A stretch of 34,498 nt of DNA. It comes from an uncultured Bacteroidota bacterium. Lineage in GTDB: Bacteria > Bacteroidota > Bacteroidia > 2-12-FULL-35-15. Made by a program: the position numbers and the translations under genes. Positions 1 to 9,684 of this stretch are shown piece after piece (the first letter of the stretch is position 1; every line of letters begins with the position of its first letter). Where the stretch lies: assembly GCA_903870175.1 (NCBI GenBank), contig CAIQBY010000064.1, positions 1-34,498 of the forward strand. The letters run 5' to 3'. The notes beneath the pieces are model-generated. The model was not told the DNA's origin. It searched no databases and saw only the letters and a list, made by a program, of their open reading frames with translations.

Positions 1-1
1 C

Positions 2-3000
2 GATGTAACGTCTGCTTATTCGTGGATTGCTTCTAATAATCCAAATACGTCGGGCGAATCAACAAGTTTGCAAACTTCTAATACTTTATCCGATGTAATA
101 ACCAACAATACAGCAGTCGCACAAACGGTAACCTATACAGTTACACCATCAGCGACGGTTTTAGGTAGCTGTCCTGGAAATACACAAACAGTAACTGTAA
201 CTGTTAACCCGTCAACTACGGCAAATGCAGGAGGAAACGGAACTATATGTTCAAATGGCACATATACACTTTCAGGAACAATTGGAGGAGGGGCAACATC
301 ATTAAACTGGACAACCAGCGGAAGTGGTACTTTTGATAATGCATTATTGGCAAACGCTACCTATACTCCTTCCCCTGCGGACATTACGTTCGGAAGTGTT
401 ACTTTAACCATCACTACTAACGACCCTCCAGGACCATGTTCTTCTGCAACCGATGCTATGGTGCTTACTATTAATCCTGCGGCAATTGTCAATGCAGGCA
501 CTAATGCAACAATATGTGCCGGCAATACCTATACTTTATCAGGTTCTGTTGCAGGAGGAACAACTTCAACAACCTGGACAACCAGCGGAAGTGGAACATT
601 TGATGATGCAAGTTTGCAGAATCCTACTTATACACCTTCTCCAACAGACATTACAAACGGAAGCGTGACTTTGACAATTACTTCAAATGACCCATCAGGA
701 CCTTGTCCGGCTGTGAACAGCGCAATGATATTAACAATTAACCCAGTTACTATTGCAAATGCAGGGGCAGATGCAGCAATTTGTCAAAGTACTTCTTATA
801 CATTATCAGGTTCTATCGGAGGAAGTGCAACTACCTTGTTATGGACAACCAGCGGAAGCGGAAGTTTCAATAATGCTGCATTGGCAAACGCAATTTATAC
901 TCCTTCAATAGCAGACAATACTGCTGGTAGCGTAACATTATATATTACTACTAACGACCCAATAGGTCCTTGTTCTTTTACTATTGATTCTATGCTTTTG
1001 ACAATAAACCCTCCTGTTACTGCCAATGCAGGTGTTGATGCCACAATATGCGCCGGTGACACATATACTTTGTCAGGCTCAGTTGGTGGAGGAGCAACTT
1101 CTTCTGCCTGGACCACTAATGGAAGCGGAACATTCGACAATGCAGCTTTACCTAATGCGACTTATACTCCATCTTCAACAGATATTTCCAACGGAAGCGT
1201 TACATTAACAATTACAACAAATGACCCATCAGGACCATGTCAATCAGTTAGTGATGCGATGATATTGAATATTAATCCTGCTGCAACAGCAAATGCAGGG
1301 GCAGATGCCTCAATTTGTCAAAACAGTTCTTACTTGTTATCGGGATCAATTGGTGGAAGTGCAGCTTCTTTAACTTGGTCGAGCAGTGGAACAGGAACAT
1401 TTGATAATATCAATTTAGCCAATGCAACATATACTCCTTCAGCCAATGATATTACAGCAGGAACAGTAACTTTAACAATTACAACAAATGACCCGGTGGG
1501 GATTTGTCCCGCTGTAAATGATAATATGATTTTATCAATTACACCAAATGATAATGCTGCATTTTTATATACAACTTCAACGTTTTGTAAAACAGCGCCA
1601 AATCCGACTCCAACCATAACAGGTCTTTCAGGTGGTACATTTACTTTCACTCCTGCTGGCTTGTCATTAAATAACAATACCGGCACAATTAATCTTTCTC
1701 TAAGTTCGGTTGGTAACTATACAATATTTTATACAACAAACGGTCCTTGCCCGGCAAAAGATTCAATGAACATTACTATAACTACCGCACCAATAGCAAC
1801 TTTTAGTTATAGTCCTTCTTCATATTGCCAATTCAGCAGTCCGAATCCGTTGCCCTCATTTACATCAGGTGCAAGTGCTGGCGTATTTACTGCAATTCCA
1901 TCGGGTTTAGTTTTTGTAAGTAATATTACCGGGGAAGTTGATTTGCAGCTTAGTTCGCCTGGAAACTATACAGTTACAAATACGATTGCAGCAGCAAATG
2001 GATGCTCACAAGCTATAGCAACAAGCAATTTGACAATTAATGCCGCAGTTATTGCAAATGCAGGCTCTGATGCTGTAATGTGTTCTGGTTCTCCTTATAC
2101 TTTGTCAGGGTCAATTGGCGGCGGAGCTACATCATTAACTTGGACAACAACCGGAACAGGATTATTTAATAATGCAACTCTTGCAAACGCAACTTACACT
2201 CCATCAGCTGCAGATAATTCAGGAGGATCAATTTATTTAATATTGAATGTAACTGACCCTGCAGGATTTTGCCCTGCACTCGATTCAACGGTTTTAACAA
2301 TTAATTCTGCGGCAACAGTTAATGCAGGTATTAGCAGTGTAATTTGTGCAGGAAGCACCTTTACTTTAAATGGGACTTTTGGTGGAAGCGCTACATCCGC
2401 AACATGGAGTTCAAGCGGAACAGGAACTTTTGATGATGCTGCTTTAACAAATGCGACTTATACGCCTTCATTAACTGATGTGTCATCAGGAAGTGTTATT
2501 CTTACCTTAACCACAAATAATCCTTCTGGCCCATGTGATTCTGTGTCCGACGCAATTGTATTAACAATTAACTCGCTTCCAATTGCTAATGCAGGGCCAG
2601 ATGCATCAATCTGTTCTTCTTCTACTTATTCAGCGACAGCATCGATTGGAGGCTCAACAACTTCAGTTACTTGGAGTACAAGCGGGACGGGAACATTTAA
2701 CAATTCTAATGTGCCAATTTCTGTTTACACGCCATCAGCCGCGGATATTGCTGCTGGAAGTCTATTTTTAATTGTCACCTCCAATAATCCTGCAGGACCT
2801 TGTAATGCAGTAGTTGATTCAATGTTATTAACCATTAACATGGCTACAACAGTTTCAGCAGGTACAAATGCGGTAATTTGTTCTGGAAGTGCGTATTTAT
2901 TATCAGGTACATTCCGTGGCGGAGCAACTTCTGCTAATTGGAATACAAGCGGTAGTGGAACATTTAATGATCCAACGTTAGCCAATGCAACTTACACTCC

Positions 3001-6000
3001 TTCGGCAGCAGATATTTCATCTGGAAGTGTAATTCTCACATTAACAACAAATGATCCGTCTGGACCGTGCAACGCAGCAACAGATGCAATAGTTTTGACA
3101 ATAAACCCTCTTCCAACGGCTAATGCAGGCCCAGATGCTACAATTTGTTCTTCTTCTCATTATACTGCTACCGCTTCGATAGGAGGATCAACTTCATCTA
3201 TTAGCTGGAGTACAAGTGGAACTGGAACTTTTAACAACCCGAATATACCAACAACAACTTATACTCCTTCTGCAGCCGATATTTCAGCAGGAAGTGTTTT
3301 TTTAATAATTACAACAAACGACCCGATCGGACCATGTAACGCAGTAAAAGATTCAATGTTACTTACAATAAATTCTGCCGCCACTGTAAGTGCAGGGTTG
3401 GATGTGGTAATTTGCAATAGCAATTCTTATACTTTATCCGGATCTTTTGGTGGTGGTGCAACCTCTTCATTATGGACAACCAGTGGAACTGGGACATTTG
3501 ATAATGCAACTCTGACAAATGCAACTTACTCTCCTTCAGCTGCAGATATTGCAGCAGGGAATGTTATATTGACTATTACAACAGACGACCCAGCTGGAGT
3601 TTGCTCTTCTGTTTCTGACTTCATTACTCTAACAATTAATCATCCACCTATTGCCAACGCAGGACCGGATGATGCAGTTTGTGCCAATTCAACTTATAAC
3701 TTATCAGGTTCTTTTGGAGGCGGTGCAATTTCGGTAACATGGGGCACTACAGGTACCGGTTCTTTCAATAATGTTAATCTGCCTAATGCAACCTATACTC
3801 CTTCTGCCAGTGATATTTCTGCCGGCAGTGTAATTTTATTTATTACTACTAATGATCCTCCCGGACCCTGCTCTTCCATTTCCGACTCACTAGTTTTGAC
3901 TATCAATCCTCCAGCCACTGCTAATGCAGGAATTGACGATGTAATATGTTCAGGAAGTACTTATAATTTATCCGGTTCGGTTGGTGGTTCTGCTACTTCA
4001 CTGACTTGGATTACAAGCGGAAGCGGAACCTTCAATAATACAACTATTGGAAATGCAACATACACTCCTTCTGCAAATGATATTACACTTGGAAATGTAA
4101 CATTAACAATAACTTCTAATGATCCTGCGGGACCTTGTCCATCAGTAAGCGATGCTATGGTATTAACAATAAATCAAAATGCAACGACAAATGCAGGCGC
4201 TAATGCATCTATTTGTGCCAACAGTTCAATTATATTGGCAGGTACAATTGGTGGCGGTGCATCCTCTTTGAACTGGACCTCTTCAGGAAGCGGAACTTTT
4301 AATAATCCTAATAGTGCTACGGCGACATATACACCTTCAGTTGCTGATATTGCAGCAGTCAGCGTGACGTTAACGATTACTACTAACGACCCTGCAGGTC
4401 CTTGCACACCGGCAACCGATGCAATGATTTTAACAATTACCCCCGTTGCTTTGGCAAATGCCGGTTCTGATGATGTGACATGCGCAGGCAATAGCTATAC
4501 TCTTTCGGGTGCGATTTCAGGTTCGGCAACTTCAGGAATTTGGAGCAGTAGTGGTACTGGAACATTTAACACTACCTCATTGCTTAATGCAGTTTATACT
4601 CCGTCCGGAGCAGATATAATTGCTGGAAGTGTTACATTAACTCTTACAACAAACGACCCTCCTGGACCATGTCCTGCCGCAACAGATGCGATGATTCTGA
4701 CAATAAATCCTAATGCCACTGTAAATGCCGGTATTGATGGTAGTGTTTGTGCAAATTCAACCTATTCGCTGTCTGGTACCTATGGCGGAAGCGCTACTTC
4801 TGCTACTTGGACAACTCTGGGAACTGGGACTTTTAGTAATCAAGCGAGTCCTAACTCAACATATACTCCATCGGCAAGTGATATTGCTACAGGCAGCGTG
4901 CATATAATTTACGCTACAAACGACCCTGTTGGAGTTTGCCTGCCTACGAGTGATACAATGCTTTTAACAATTAATCCTTTGCAGATTGCGGCTTTCATTT
5001 ATTCCAGCTCTACATTCTGCTTGACAGGTACTAATCAAACACCGGTTATTTCGGGCGTTTCAGGAGGTACTTTCTTTTCAACACCCGTTGGTTTATCTAT
5101 AAATTCAAATACAGGGACAATTACTTTAAGTACAAGTACTATAGGTACATATACCATAACGTATGCAACTCCAGGTCCTTGCCCGAATACAAGTACATTC
5201 ACTGTTACAATAACTACTGCTCCGTCAGCAACCTTCAGTTATAATCCAACTGCTTATTGCCAAAACAGCGGTTCAAGCGCAACTCCAACTTTCCCATTAG
5301 GCGCCAGTGCAGGCACTTTTAGTGCTATACCGGCAGGTTTGTCGTTTATTAATGTTAATACAGGGGTAGTTGATTTAGCGAACAGCGCACCCGGGACATA
5401 CACCGTAACTAACTTGATACCTGCCTCTGGTGGTTGTGCATCAGCAACAGCAACAAATACAATTTCTATTGGAGCATTGGCTACCGCCAATGCAGGAGTA
5501 GATGCTGCAATCTGTTCTAATGTAAACTATACTTTATCAGGAACAATAGGAGGAAGTGCAAGTTCATTGATATGGATTACGAGCGGAACTGGAACATTTA
5601 ACAATCCAAGTATAGCAAATGCAACTTACACGCCTTCTGCAGCGGATATTGCAGGTGGATCTGTTACGTTGACAATAAATACAGACGATCCTGCAGGTGC
5701 TTGTCCATCAGCCAACGATGCCTTGCAGTTGACAATTTTACCTGCTGCTACAGTAAATGCAGGTGCTGATGCGGTAATTTGCGGAAGCAGTACTTATGCA
5801 TTATCAGGTATTATAGGAGGAGGTGCAACTTCAGCTATATGGACTACGAGCGGAACAGGCAGTTTCAACAATATTAATCTTGTTAATGCCATATATACTC
5901 CTTCAGCAGCTGATATCAATGCAGGAAGTGTAACACTTACTCTTACAACCAATGATCCTGCCGGCCCATGCCCTTCGGTTTCGGATGCAATGACATTAAC

Positions 6001-8254
6001 ATTTAATCCACCTGCTACTGCAAATGCAGGAGCGGATGCTGCAATCTGTTCGGGAAATACGTATGCATTATCCGCAGTAATTGGAGGTGCTGCATCATCG
6101 TTAAACTGGACAACAAGTGGAACCGGGAATTTTAATAATGTTTCTTCTGCCTCGGCAATTTATACTCCATCAGCTGCTGACATAAGTGCGGGAAGCGTTA
6201 CTTTGACGATAACTACAAATGACCCTGCGGGAATTTGCGCTCCCGCATCCGATAATTTAATATTAACAATTAACCCATTAAATGTTGCGACATTCACTTA
6301 CCCGGGTTCTACATTTTGTCAAACAGGACCGAACCCAACGCCAACTTTCGCAGGATCCGGTGCATTTACATCTTCACCAGTGGGATTAACGCTTAATTCA
6401 TCAACAGGAACTATAAATTTAGCGTCAAGCACAGCAGGTACTTATACTATTACAAACTTTACTTCAGGTCTTTGTCCTGATACGGCAACGGCAACTGTAA
6501 CCATTACAACTTCATTTAATGCCAATTTCGGTTATTCAGGAAGTTTATTCTGTCAGGCAGGCAGCCCTGACCCTTTGCCTACATACATAGGAACAGGCAG
6601 TGGTGGAATATTTACTGTTGCTCCGGCAGGTTTAGTGGTTAATAATGTTACCGGTGAAGTGAATTTGGCTATTTCAGCTCCTGGAAATTATATTGTTACC
6701 AATACAATTTCTGCTTCCGGAGGATGCGCTGCAGCAGTGGATACCGGTGCGATAACAATTACAGCACATGATAATGCTGCTTTCAGTTATTCTGGAAATT
6801 CATTCTGTAATTCAGCAGCTAATCAAACACCGACAATTACCGGATTGGCAGGCGGAACATTTATAGCATCATCTCCTAATTTAGTGATAGACGCTTCTAC
6901 AGGAATTATCTCAATGAGCGCAAGTCAGCCAGGCGCTTACAGCATTACATATACTACAAATGGTATTTGTCCGTTCTCAACCTCAGTGCCGTTCACTATC
7001 ACTCCGGCGCCTGATGCATCATTTAGTTATGGAACAGAAGTGGTATTTTGTATAAATTCTACTGACCCAATTCCTACATTGGCTGGTGTAAGCGGTATTT
7101 TCAGTGCTTCGCCTGCCGGCATCACAGTTAACGCTTCTACAGGTGAAATAATTCTTGCTTCAACTATTCCGGGAACTTATGTAATCAAGGATTCGATATC
7201 TGCTGCCAATGGCTGTTCGGCTGCGGTAAGTACTACTACTATTACAATTACTCCGCTTGATGATGCCGGATTCAACTACTCGCAACCAACTTATTGTCTC
7301 GGAGGAAGTAATCCGACACCTACGATTACTGGTATTTCGGGAGGTGTATTCAGCTCTACTCCGGTAGGATTAACGCTTAATTCAGCTACAGGAGAAATAA
7401 CAATTGCGTCGAGCATTGCAAGCAGTTATACAATAACTTATGCTACCGCAGGTTCCTGCCCTAATTCTTCTACACAAGTAGTGAATATTATTGCAGCGCC
7501 GGTTGCGAATGCTGGCAGAGACAGTGTTATTAACTGCGGACAAACAATCCAGCTGAATGGTGCTTCTACCAATGCTGCAACTTATTTTTGGACAACAATA
7601 GGTGGCACAATTTTGTCGGGAGCAACTACTCTTATTCCAACGATTAGCGCACCAGGCACCTATATTTTAACGGTAACAAATCCGGCAGGCTGTCAGGTTT
7701 CGGACACAGTAATAATTACCGGTGCTACTCGCCCTACGGCTTCATTTACCACCAATCCAAATCCGGCTACCGGCAATGCGCCTTTGGATATAGCGTTTAG
7801 CAATACGAGTACCAATGCTACGTCCTATATATGGGACTTATGCAGTGGATGCCCTACAAGTATTACGCAGGATGCAAGTTATATTTATAATACATCAGGC
7901 ACCTACACTGTATATTTAGTGGCAATAAACGGTACCTGCAGGGATACGGCTTCGACAAAAGTGATTGTCAGTGATTCATATTCGTTGACATCGGCTAACG
8001 TATTTACGCCTAATGACGATGGAATAAATGATATATTCAACTTTAAGGTTACCGGTGTTACTGCGCTTGATGCGCTTATTTATGACCGCTGGGGATTGAA
8101 AATGTATGAATGGACTACAGTGAACGGCGGTTGGGATGGGCATACCGTTACCGGATTAAAAGCTGCAGAAGGAACGTATTTCTATATTGTTACTTTGACA
8201 GATGATATAGGAAATGAACATGTGGAAAAAGGAAGTTTTATGCTGATGAGGTAA
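2..8254 (+). CDS. Giant repeat cell-surface protein with T9SS type B sorting domain (5' partial)
   Basis: The frame is open from base 2, so the TTG start at 68 in the ORF track is only where the track began; the true start lies outside the window. The visible part is about 2750 residues. It has a PKD-like stub, then 19 copies of an ~88-residue module (NAGxDAxIC ... SGTGTFNN ... TYTPSAADI ... TTNDPAGPCP), interspersed with nine copies of a second ~80-residue module (TFCxxxxNPTPTITG ... TGTI). One Ig-like domain, one PKD domain (about 7740-7975) and the gliding-motility-associated C-terminal domain follow (about 7979-8251; VFTPNDDGINDIF, YDRWGLKMYEW, GGWDG, GTYFYIV). That last domain directs export and surface display by the type IX system. 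Paired cysteines recur in the modules. It is probably an adhesin or cell-surface filament; the ligand is unknown. No PorP/SprF gene follows directly, unlike the protein at 16916. Confidence 0.93.
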   Translation, partial: DVTSAYSWIASNNPNTSGESTSLQTSNTLSDVITNNTAVAQTVTYTVTPSATVLGSCPGNTQTVTVTVNPSTTANAGGNGTICSNGTYTLSGTIGGGATSLNWTTSGSGTFDNALLANATYTPSPADITFGSVTLTITTNDPPGPCSSATDAMVLTINPAAIVNAGTNATICAGNTYTLSGSVAGGTTSTTWTTSGSGTFDDASLQNPTYTPSPTDITNGSVTLTITSNDPSGPCPAVNSAMILTINPVTIANAGADAAICQSTSYTLSGSIGGSATTLLWTTSGSGSFNNAALANAIYTPSIADNTAGSVTLYITTNDPIGPCSFTIDSMLLTINPPVTANAGVDATICAGDTYTLSGSVGGGATSSAWTTNGSGTFDNAALPNATYTPSSTDISNGSVTLTITTNDPSGPCQSVSDAMILNINPAATANAGADASICQNSSYLLSGSIGGSAASLTWSSSGTGTFDNINLANATYTPSANDITAGTVTLTITTNDPVGICPAVNDNMILSITPNDNAAFLYTTSTFCKTAPNPTPTITGLSGGTFTFTPAGLSLNNNTGTINLSLSSVGNYTIFYTTNGPCPAKDSMNITITTAPIATFSYSPSSYCQFSSPNPLPSFTSGASAGVFTAIPSGLVFVSNITGEVDLQLSSPGNYTVTNTIAAANGCSQAIATSNLTINAAVIANAGSDAVMCSGSPYTLSGSIGGGATSLTWTTTGTGLFNNATLANATYTPSAADNSGGSIYLILNVTDPAGFCPALDSTVLTINSAATVNAGISSVICAGSTFTLNGTFGGSATSATWSSSGTGTFDDAALTNATYTPSLTDVSSGSVILTLTTNNPSGPCDSVSDAIVLTINSLPIANAGPDASICSSSTYSATASIGGSTTSVTWSTSGTGTFNNSNVPISVYTPSAADIAAGSLFLIVTSNNPAGPCNAVVDSMLLTINMATTVSAGTNAVICSGSAYLLSGTFRGGATSANWNTSGSGTFNDPTLANATYTPSAADISSGSVILTLTTNDPSGPCNAATDAIVLTINPLPTANAGPDATICSSSHYTATASIGGSTSSISWSTSGTGTFNNPNIPTTTYTPSAADISAGSVFLIITTNDPIGPCNAVKDSMLLTINSAATVSAGLDVVICNSNSYTLSGSFGGGATSSLWTTSGTGTFDNATLTNATYSPSAADIAAGNVILTITTDDPAGVCSSVSDFITLTINHPPIANAGPDDAVCANSTYNLSGSFGGGAISVTWGTTGTGSFNNVNLPNATYTPSASDISAGSVILFITTNDPPGPCSSISDSLVLTINPPATANAGIDDVICSGSTYNLSGSVGGSATSLTWITSGSGTFNNTTIGNATYTPSANDITLGNVTLTITSNDPAGPCPSVSDAMVLTINQNATTNAGANASICANSSIILAGTIGGGASSLNWTSSGSGTFNNPNSATATYTPSVADIAAVSVTLTITTNDPAGPCTPATDAMILTITPVALANAGSDDVTCAGNSYTLSGAISGSATSGIWSSSGTGTFNTTSLLNAVYTPSGADIIAGSVTLTLTTNDPPGPCPAATDAMILTINPNATVNAGIDGSVCANSTYSLSGTYGGSATSATWTTLGTGTFSNQASPNSTYTPSASDIATGSVHIIYATNDPVGVCLPTSDTMLLTINPLQIAAFIYSSSTFCLTGTNQTPVISGVSGGTFFSTPVGLSINSNTGTITLSTSTIGTYTITYATPGPCPNTSTFTVTITTAPSATFSYNPTAYCQNSGSSATPTFPLGASAGTFSAIPAGLSFINVNTGVVDLANSAPGTYTVTNLIPASGGCASATATNTISIGALATANAGVDAAICSNVNYTLSGTIGGSASSLIWITSGTGTFNNPSIANATYTPSAADIAGGSVTLTINTDDPAGACPSANDALQLTILPAATVNAGADAVICGSSTYALSGIIGGGATSAIWTTSGTGSFNNINLVNAIYTPSAADINAGSVTLTLTTNDPAGPCPSVSDAMTLTFNPPATANAGADAAICSGNTYALSAVIGGAASSLNWTTSGTGNFNNVSSASAIYTPSAADISAGSVTLTITTNDPAGICAPASDNLILTINPLNVATFTYPGSTFCQTGPNPTPTFAGSGAFTSSPVGLTLNSSTGTINLASSTAGTYTITNFTSGLCPDTATATVTITTSFNANFGYSGSLFCQAGSPDPLPTYIGTGSGGIFTVAPAGLVVNNVTGEVNLAISAPGNYIVTNTISASGGCAAAVDTGAITITAHDNAAFSYSGNSFCNSAANQTPTITGLAGGTFIASSPNLVIDASTGIISMSASQPGAYSITYTTNGICPFSTSVPFTITPAPDASFSYGTEVVFCINSTDPIPTLAGVSGIFSASPAGITVNASTGEIILASTIPGTYVIKDSISAANGCSAAVSTTTITITPLDDAGFNYSQPTYCLGGSNPTPTITGISGGVFSSTPVGLTLNSATGEITIASSIASSYTITYATAGSCPNSSTQVVNIIAAPVANAGRDSVINCGQTIQLNGASTNAATYFWTTIGGTILSGATTLIPTISAPGTYILTVTNPAGCQVSDTVIITGATRPTASFTTNPNPATGNAPLDIAFSNTSTNATSYIWDLCSGCPTSITQDASYIYNTSGTYTVYLVAINGTCRDTASTKVIVSDSYSLTSANVFTPNDDGINDIFNFKVTGVTALDALIYDRWGLKMYEWTTVNGGWDGHTVTGLKAAEGTYFYIVTLTDDIGNEHVEKGSFMLMR
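224..7507 (+). repeat. Coding tandem-repeat tract: 19 A modules and 9 B modules
   Basis: By eye the order is A1-A5 (about 224-1552), B1-B2 (to ~2056), A6-A16 (to ~4986), B3-B4 (to ~5488), A17-A19 (to ~6285), B5-B9 (to ~7507). B modules alternate between two subtypes: odd copies have a short GPCP-type end, and even copies have a TGEVDL ... VTNTI ... GC end. Repeats differ at many third codon positions, so this is not a recently expanded identical array. Confidence 0.85.
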
Positions 8255-8261
8255 GTTTGAC

Positions 8262-8292
8262 AAATTCTAAATTCTAAATTCTAAATTCTAAA
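8262..8292. repeat. Heptamer tandem repeat (AAATTCT)x4
   Basis: Four perfect copies of AAATTCT plus a partial AAA directly after the stop codon of the giant gene, ending at the base of the terminator hairpin. Related A/T-rich direct repeats occur after other genes in the window (10893-10960, 12374-12408, 14539, 16511). Confidence 0.85.
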
Positions 8293-8319
8293 GTCCCGAA
8301 GTGATTCGGGACTTTTTTA
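8292..8319 (+). terminator. Intrinsic terminator of the giant surface-protein gene
   Basis: Perfect 9-bp stem AGTCCCGAA / TTCGGGACT with loop GTGA, followed by a run of seven T. It begins 37 bp after the stop codon. Confidence 0.92.
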
Positions 8320-8342
8320 TTAAAACTATTTTTATATAAATC

Positions 8343-8370
8343 TTGCGTATTGCAATTATAACTATATTTG
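8343..8370 (+). promoter_or_regulatory. Bacteroidota-type promoter
   Basis: The -7 box TATATTTG (8363-8370) fits TAnnTTTG exactly, with TTG at 8343-8345 and a 17-bp gap. It lies just downstream of the previous terminator and about 20 bp before the candidate small RNA. Confidence 0.65.
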
Positions 8371-8376
8371 CCAACA

Positions 8377-8516
8377 CAAATAAAAAAAACAAATGCTCTT
8401 GAAAATACTTTTACAACGACCGCCTACCGGTGAAACAAGAGCAAGCATTGAAAGAGTAAACACTATACTTAATATTTTACCAAAACGCTTTGTGCATTTA
8501 CACAAGGCGTTTTTTG
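8377..8516 (+). ncRNA. Candidate small structured RNA (~140 nt)
   Basis: This stretch lies between its own promoter-like sequence (8343-8370) and a strong terminator (8482-8516). Near the 5' end, GCTCTTG (8395-8401) pairs perfectly with CAAGAGC (8436-8442), enclosing an inner ACCG/CGGT helix. A 50-codon ORF (8393-8545) exists but reads through the terminator hairpin and past the expected 3' end, so a non-coding product fits better. A leader for the gene at 8563 is an alternative. I do not recognise the RNA family. Confidence 0.45.
8482..8516 (+). terminator. Strong intrinsic terminator
   Basis: A 13-bp stem AAAACGCTTTGTG / CACAAGGCGTTTT with one G-T pair and a 6-nt loop runs into a T-rich tail. 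No gene ends here, so it belongs to the short transcript starting near 8377, or acts as an attenuator ahead of the gene at 8563. Confidence 0.85.
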
Positions 8517-8562
8517 TATTTATCAATTCAATTAATAATAACTAACAATTAAAAACACAAAA

Positions 8563-8769
8563 ATGACAAGGGAAAATAAAATATACTTTTTAATTACAAT
8601 GTTGAAAGAAAAGTTTAAATTAGAGATTAATAATGCTAATTCAAGTAAGGTTCTTTTTGAAAAAATGAATACTACAGAAAGTGATAAAGCGTGGTTTAAT
8701 CGTATGAACGGAATGGACAGTCTTGGAATACTTGACGAGTTGAGAGAATACGCAAACGGAAATAAATAA
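8563..8769 (+). CDS. Small hypothetical protein (68 aa)
   Basis: I do not recognise a family. The 68-residue product is charged and predicted soluble, with helix-like stretches (LKEKFKLEINNA, LGILDELREYANG) and no signal peptide. The leader is A-rich without a Shine-Dalgarno, as elsewhere in the window. It starts 46 bp after the terminator at 8482-8516 and is followed 28 bp later by another small gene in the same direction, so the two may be co-transcribed. The antisense ORF over it has no supporting features. Being short and without recognised homology, it could still be a chance ORF. Confidence 0.5.
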   Translation: MTRENKIYFLITMLKEKFKLEINNANSSKVLFEKMNTTESDKAWFNRMNGMDSLGILDELREYANGNK

Positions 8770-8797
8770 ATTATAATAAGAAATAAATAATTATCAT

Positions 8798-9085
8798 ATG
8801 GCAAGAATAGAACAAAACGGAATACCCTTGGATTTTACCTGTGAAAATAAAAGGTTTAAAACTGATATTACAAAAGGACATAATGGAAGCGTAACGGAAA
8901 ATTATCTATATGAAGAAGATGGTGAAGTTTTATCATTAGAATATGTTATAGACAAAATAAATGGTAATTCAATATACTGGTTTATGTGGTATAAAGATGG
9001 TATACCAAAATTGGCAACAAGTGCTGTTATGGATGAAACTGCAATAACAGAGGTAATTAAAAATATTACAGCAATTAAATTTTAA
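8798..9085 (+). CDS. Small hypothetical protein (95 aa)
   Basis: No family recognised. The 95 residues include an aromatic-rich central part (SIYWFMWYKDGIP) and alternating polar/hydrophobic stretches that suggest a small beta-rich soluble domain, ending in an amphipathic helix (ITEVIKNITAIKF). There is no signal peptide. It lies between the 68-aa gene and the toxin-antitoxin pair, all on the plus strand, in an accessory patch. Calling it a cargo or immunity protein would be speculation. Confidence 0.6.
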   Translation: MARIEQNGIPLDFTCENKRFKTDITKGHNGSVTENYLYEEDGEVLSLEYVIDKINGNSIYWFMWYKDGIPKLATSAVMDETAITEVIKNITAIKF

Positions 9086-9131
9086 TAATAAATCAACAAT
9101 TAATAAAAAGATAGTTATTGAATAACTTAAG

Positions 9132-9139
9132 TACCTTTG
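9132..9139 (+). promoter_or_regulatory. Putative -7 box ahead of the toxin-antitoxin operon
   Basis: TACCTTTG fits TAnnTTTG and lies 18 bp before the antitoxin ATG. No convincing TTG is found 17-21 bp upstream, so the promoter call is weak. Confidence 0.4.
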
Positions 9140-9157
9140 TCAAAATAAAAAAACAAG

Positions 9158-9427
9158 ATGGAAACGATTATAAAACTGAACCCTGATGAATTGAATCAAA
9201 CAATATTTGAATACCTGAAAAATATTGTGGCGAAAAATGGTATCAAACAAATAACAATAAATTTGAATGATAATGAGCCTGTAAAACAACTTCGAAAGGA
9301 AAATAAAGAGGCTGTGAGAACGAGAATTAAAAATACTCTGGAAGAAATAAAACATAATAAAACCAATTTTATAACTTTTACTGCTGATGAGTTTGATGTG
9401 TATTCTCAATCGGTATTAAAGAAATGA
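9158..9427 (+). CDS. Antitoxin partner of YoeB-like toxin
   Basis: An 89-residue protein encoded directly upstream of, and overlapping by 4 nt (ATGA), the YoeB-like toxin; this coupled order is typical of type II modules. The sequence does not look like canonical YefM/Phd. It has an N-terminal part (IIKLNPDELNQTIFEYL, KQITINLND), then a charged helix (RTRIKNTLEEIKHN) and a C-terminal segment ending FTADEFDVYSQSVLKK that may be the toxin-wrapping tail. The antitoxin role rests on genomic position; the fold is not recognised. By analogy it would neutralise the toxin and repress its own promoter. Confidence 0.72.
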   Translation: METIIKLNPDELNQTIFEYLKNIVAKNGIKQITINLNDNEPVKQLRKENKEAVRTRIKNTLEEIKHNKTNFITFTADEFDVYSQSVLKK

Positions 9428-9684
9428 GGCGTGTATCGTTCTCGCCACAGGCATTTAAAGATTATATTGACTGGAGTAAACAAAACGAGGAGGTGTTTGA
9501 AAAAATAAATGAATTGATAAAGGAAATTTTACGCGAACCATTTAAAGGCAAAGGAAAGCCGGAACCGTTGAAAGGAAATTTGAAAGGAAGCTGGAGCAGA
9601 AGAATAAATCACGAGCATAGATTAGTGTATGCTGTAAAAAACGAAGAAATAATTATTATTAGTTGTCATGGACATTACGAATAA
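9424..9684 (+). CDS. yoeB: YoeB/Txe family mRNA interferase toxin
   Basis: This 86-residue RelE-superfamily protein matches YoeB along its length: KINELIKEILREPFKGKGKPEPLKG, then SRRINHEHRLVYAV and a C-terminal HGHYE. By alignment with E. coli YoeB the catalytic set is present as Glu47, Arg66, His84 and Tyr85. YoeB proteins bind the ribosomal A site and cleave mRNA during translation. The reading frame is intact and the ATG overlaps the antitoxin stop codon, so translation is probably coupled. One extra residue follows the usual final Tyr. Confidence 0.93.
   Translation: MRRVSFSPQAFKDYIDWSKQNEEVFEKINELIKEILREPFKGKGKPEPLKGNLKGSWSRRINHEHRLVYAVKNEEIIIISCHGHYE

Noticed and set aside
453-5490. 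Short ORFs in other frames of the giant repeat gene
   Set aside because: They recur because the coding repeats recur; no independent evidence.
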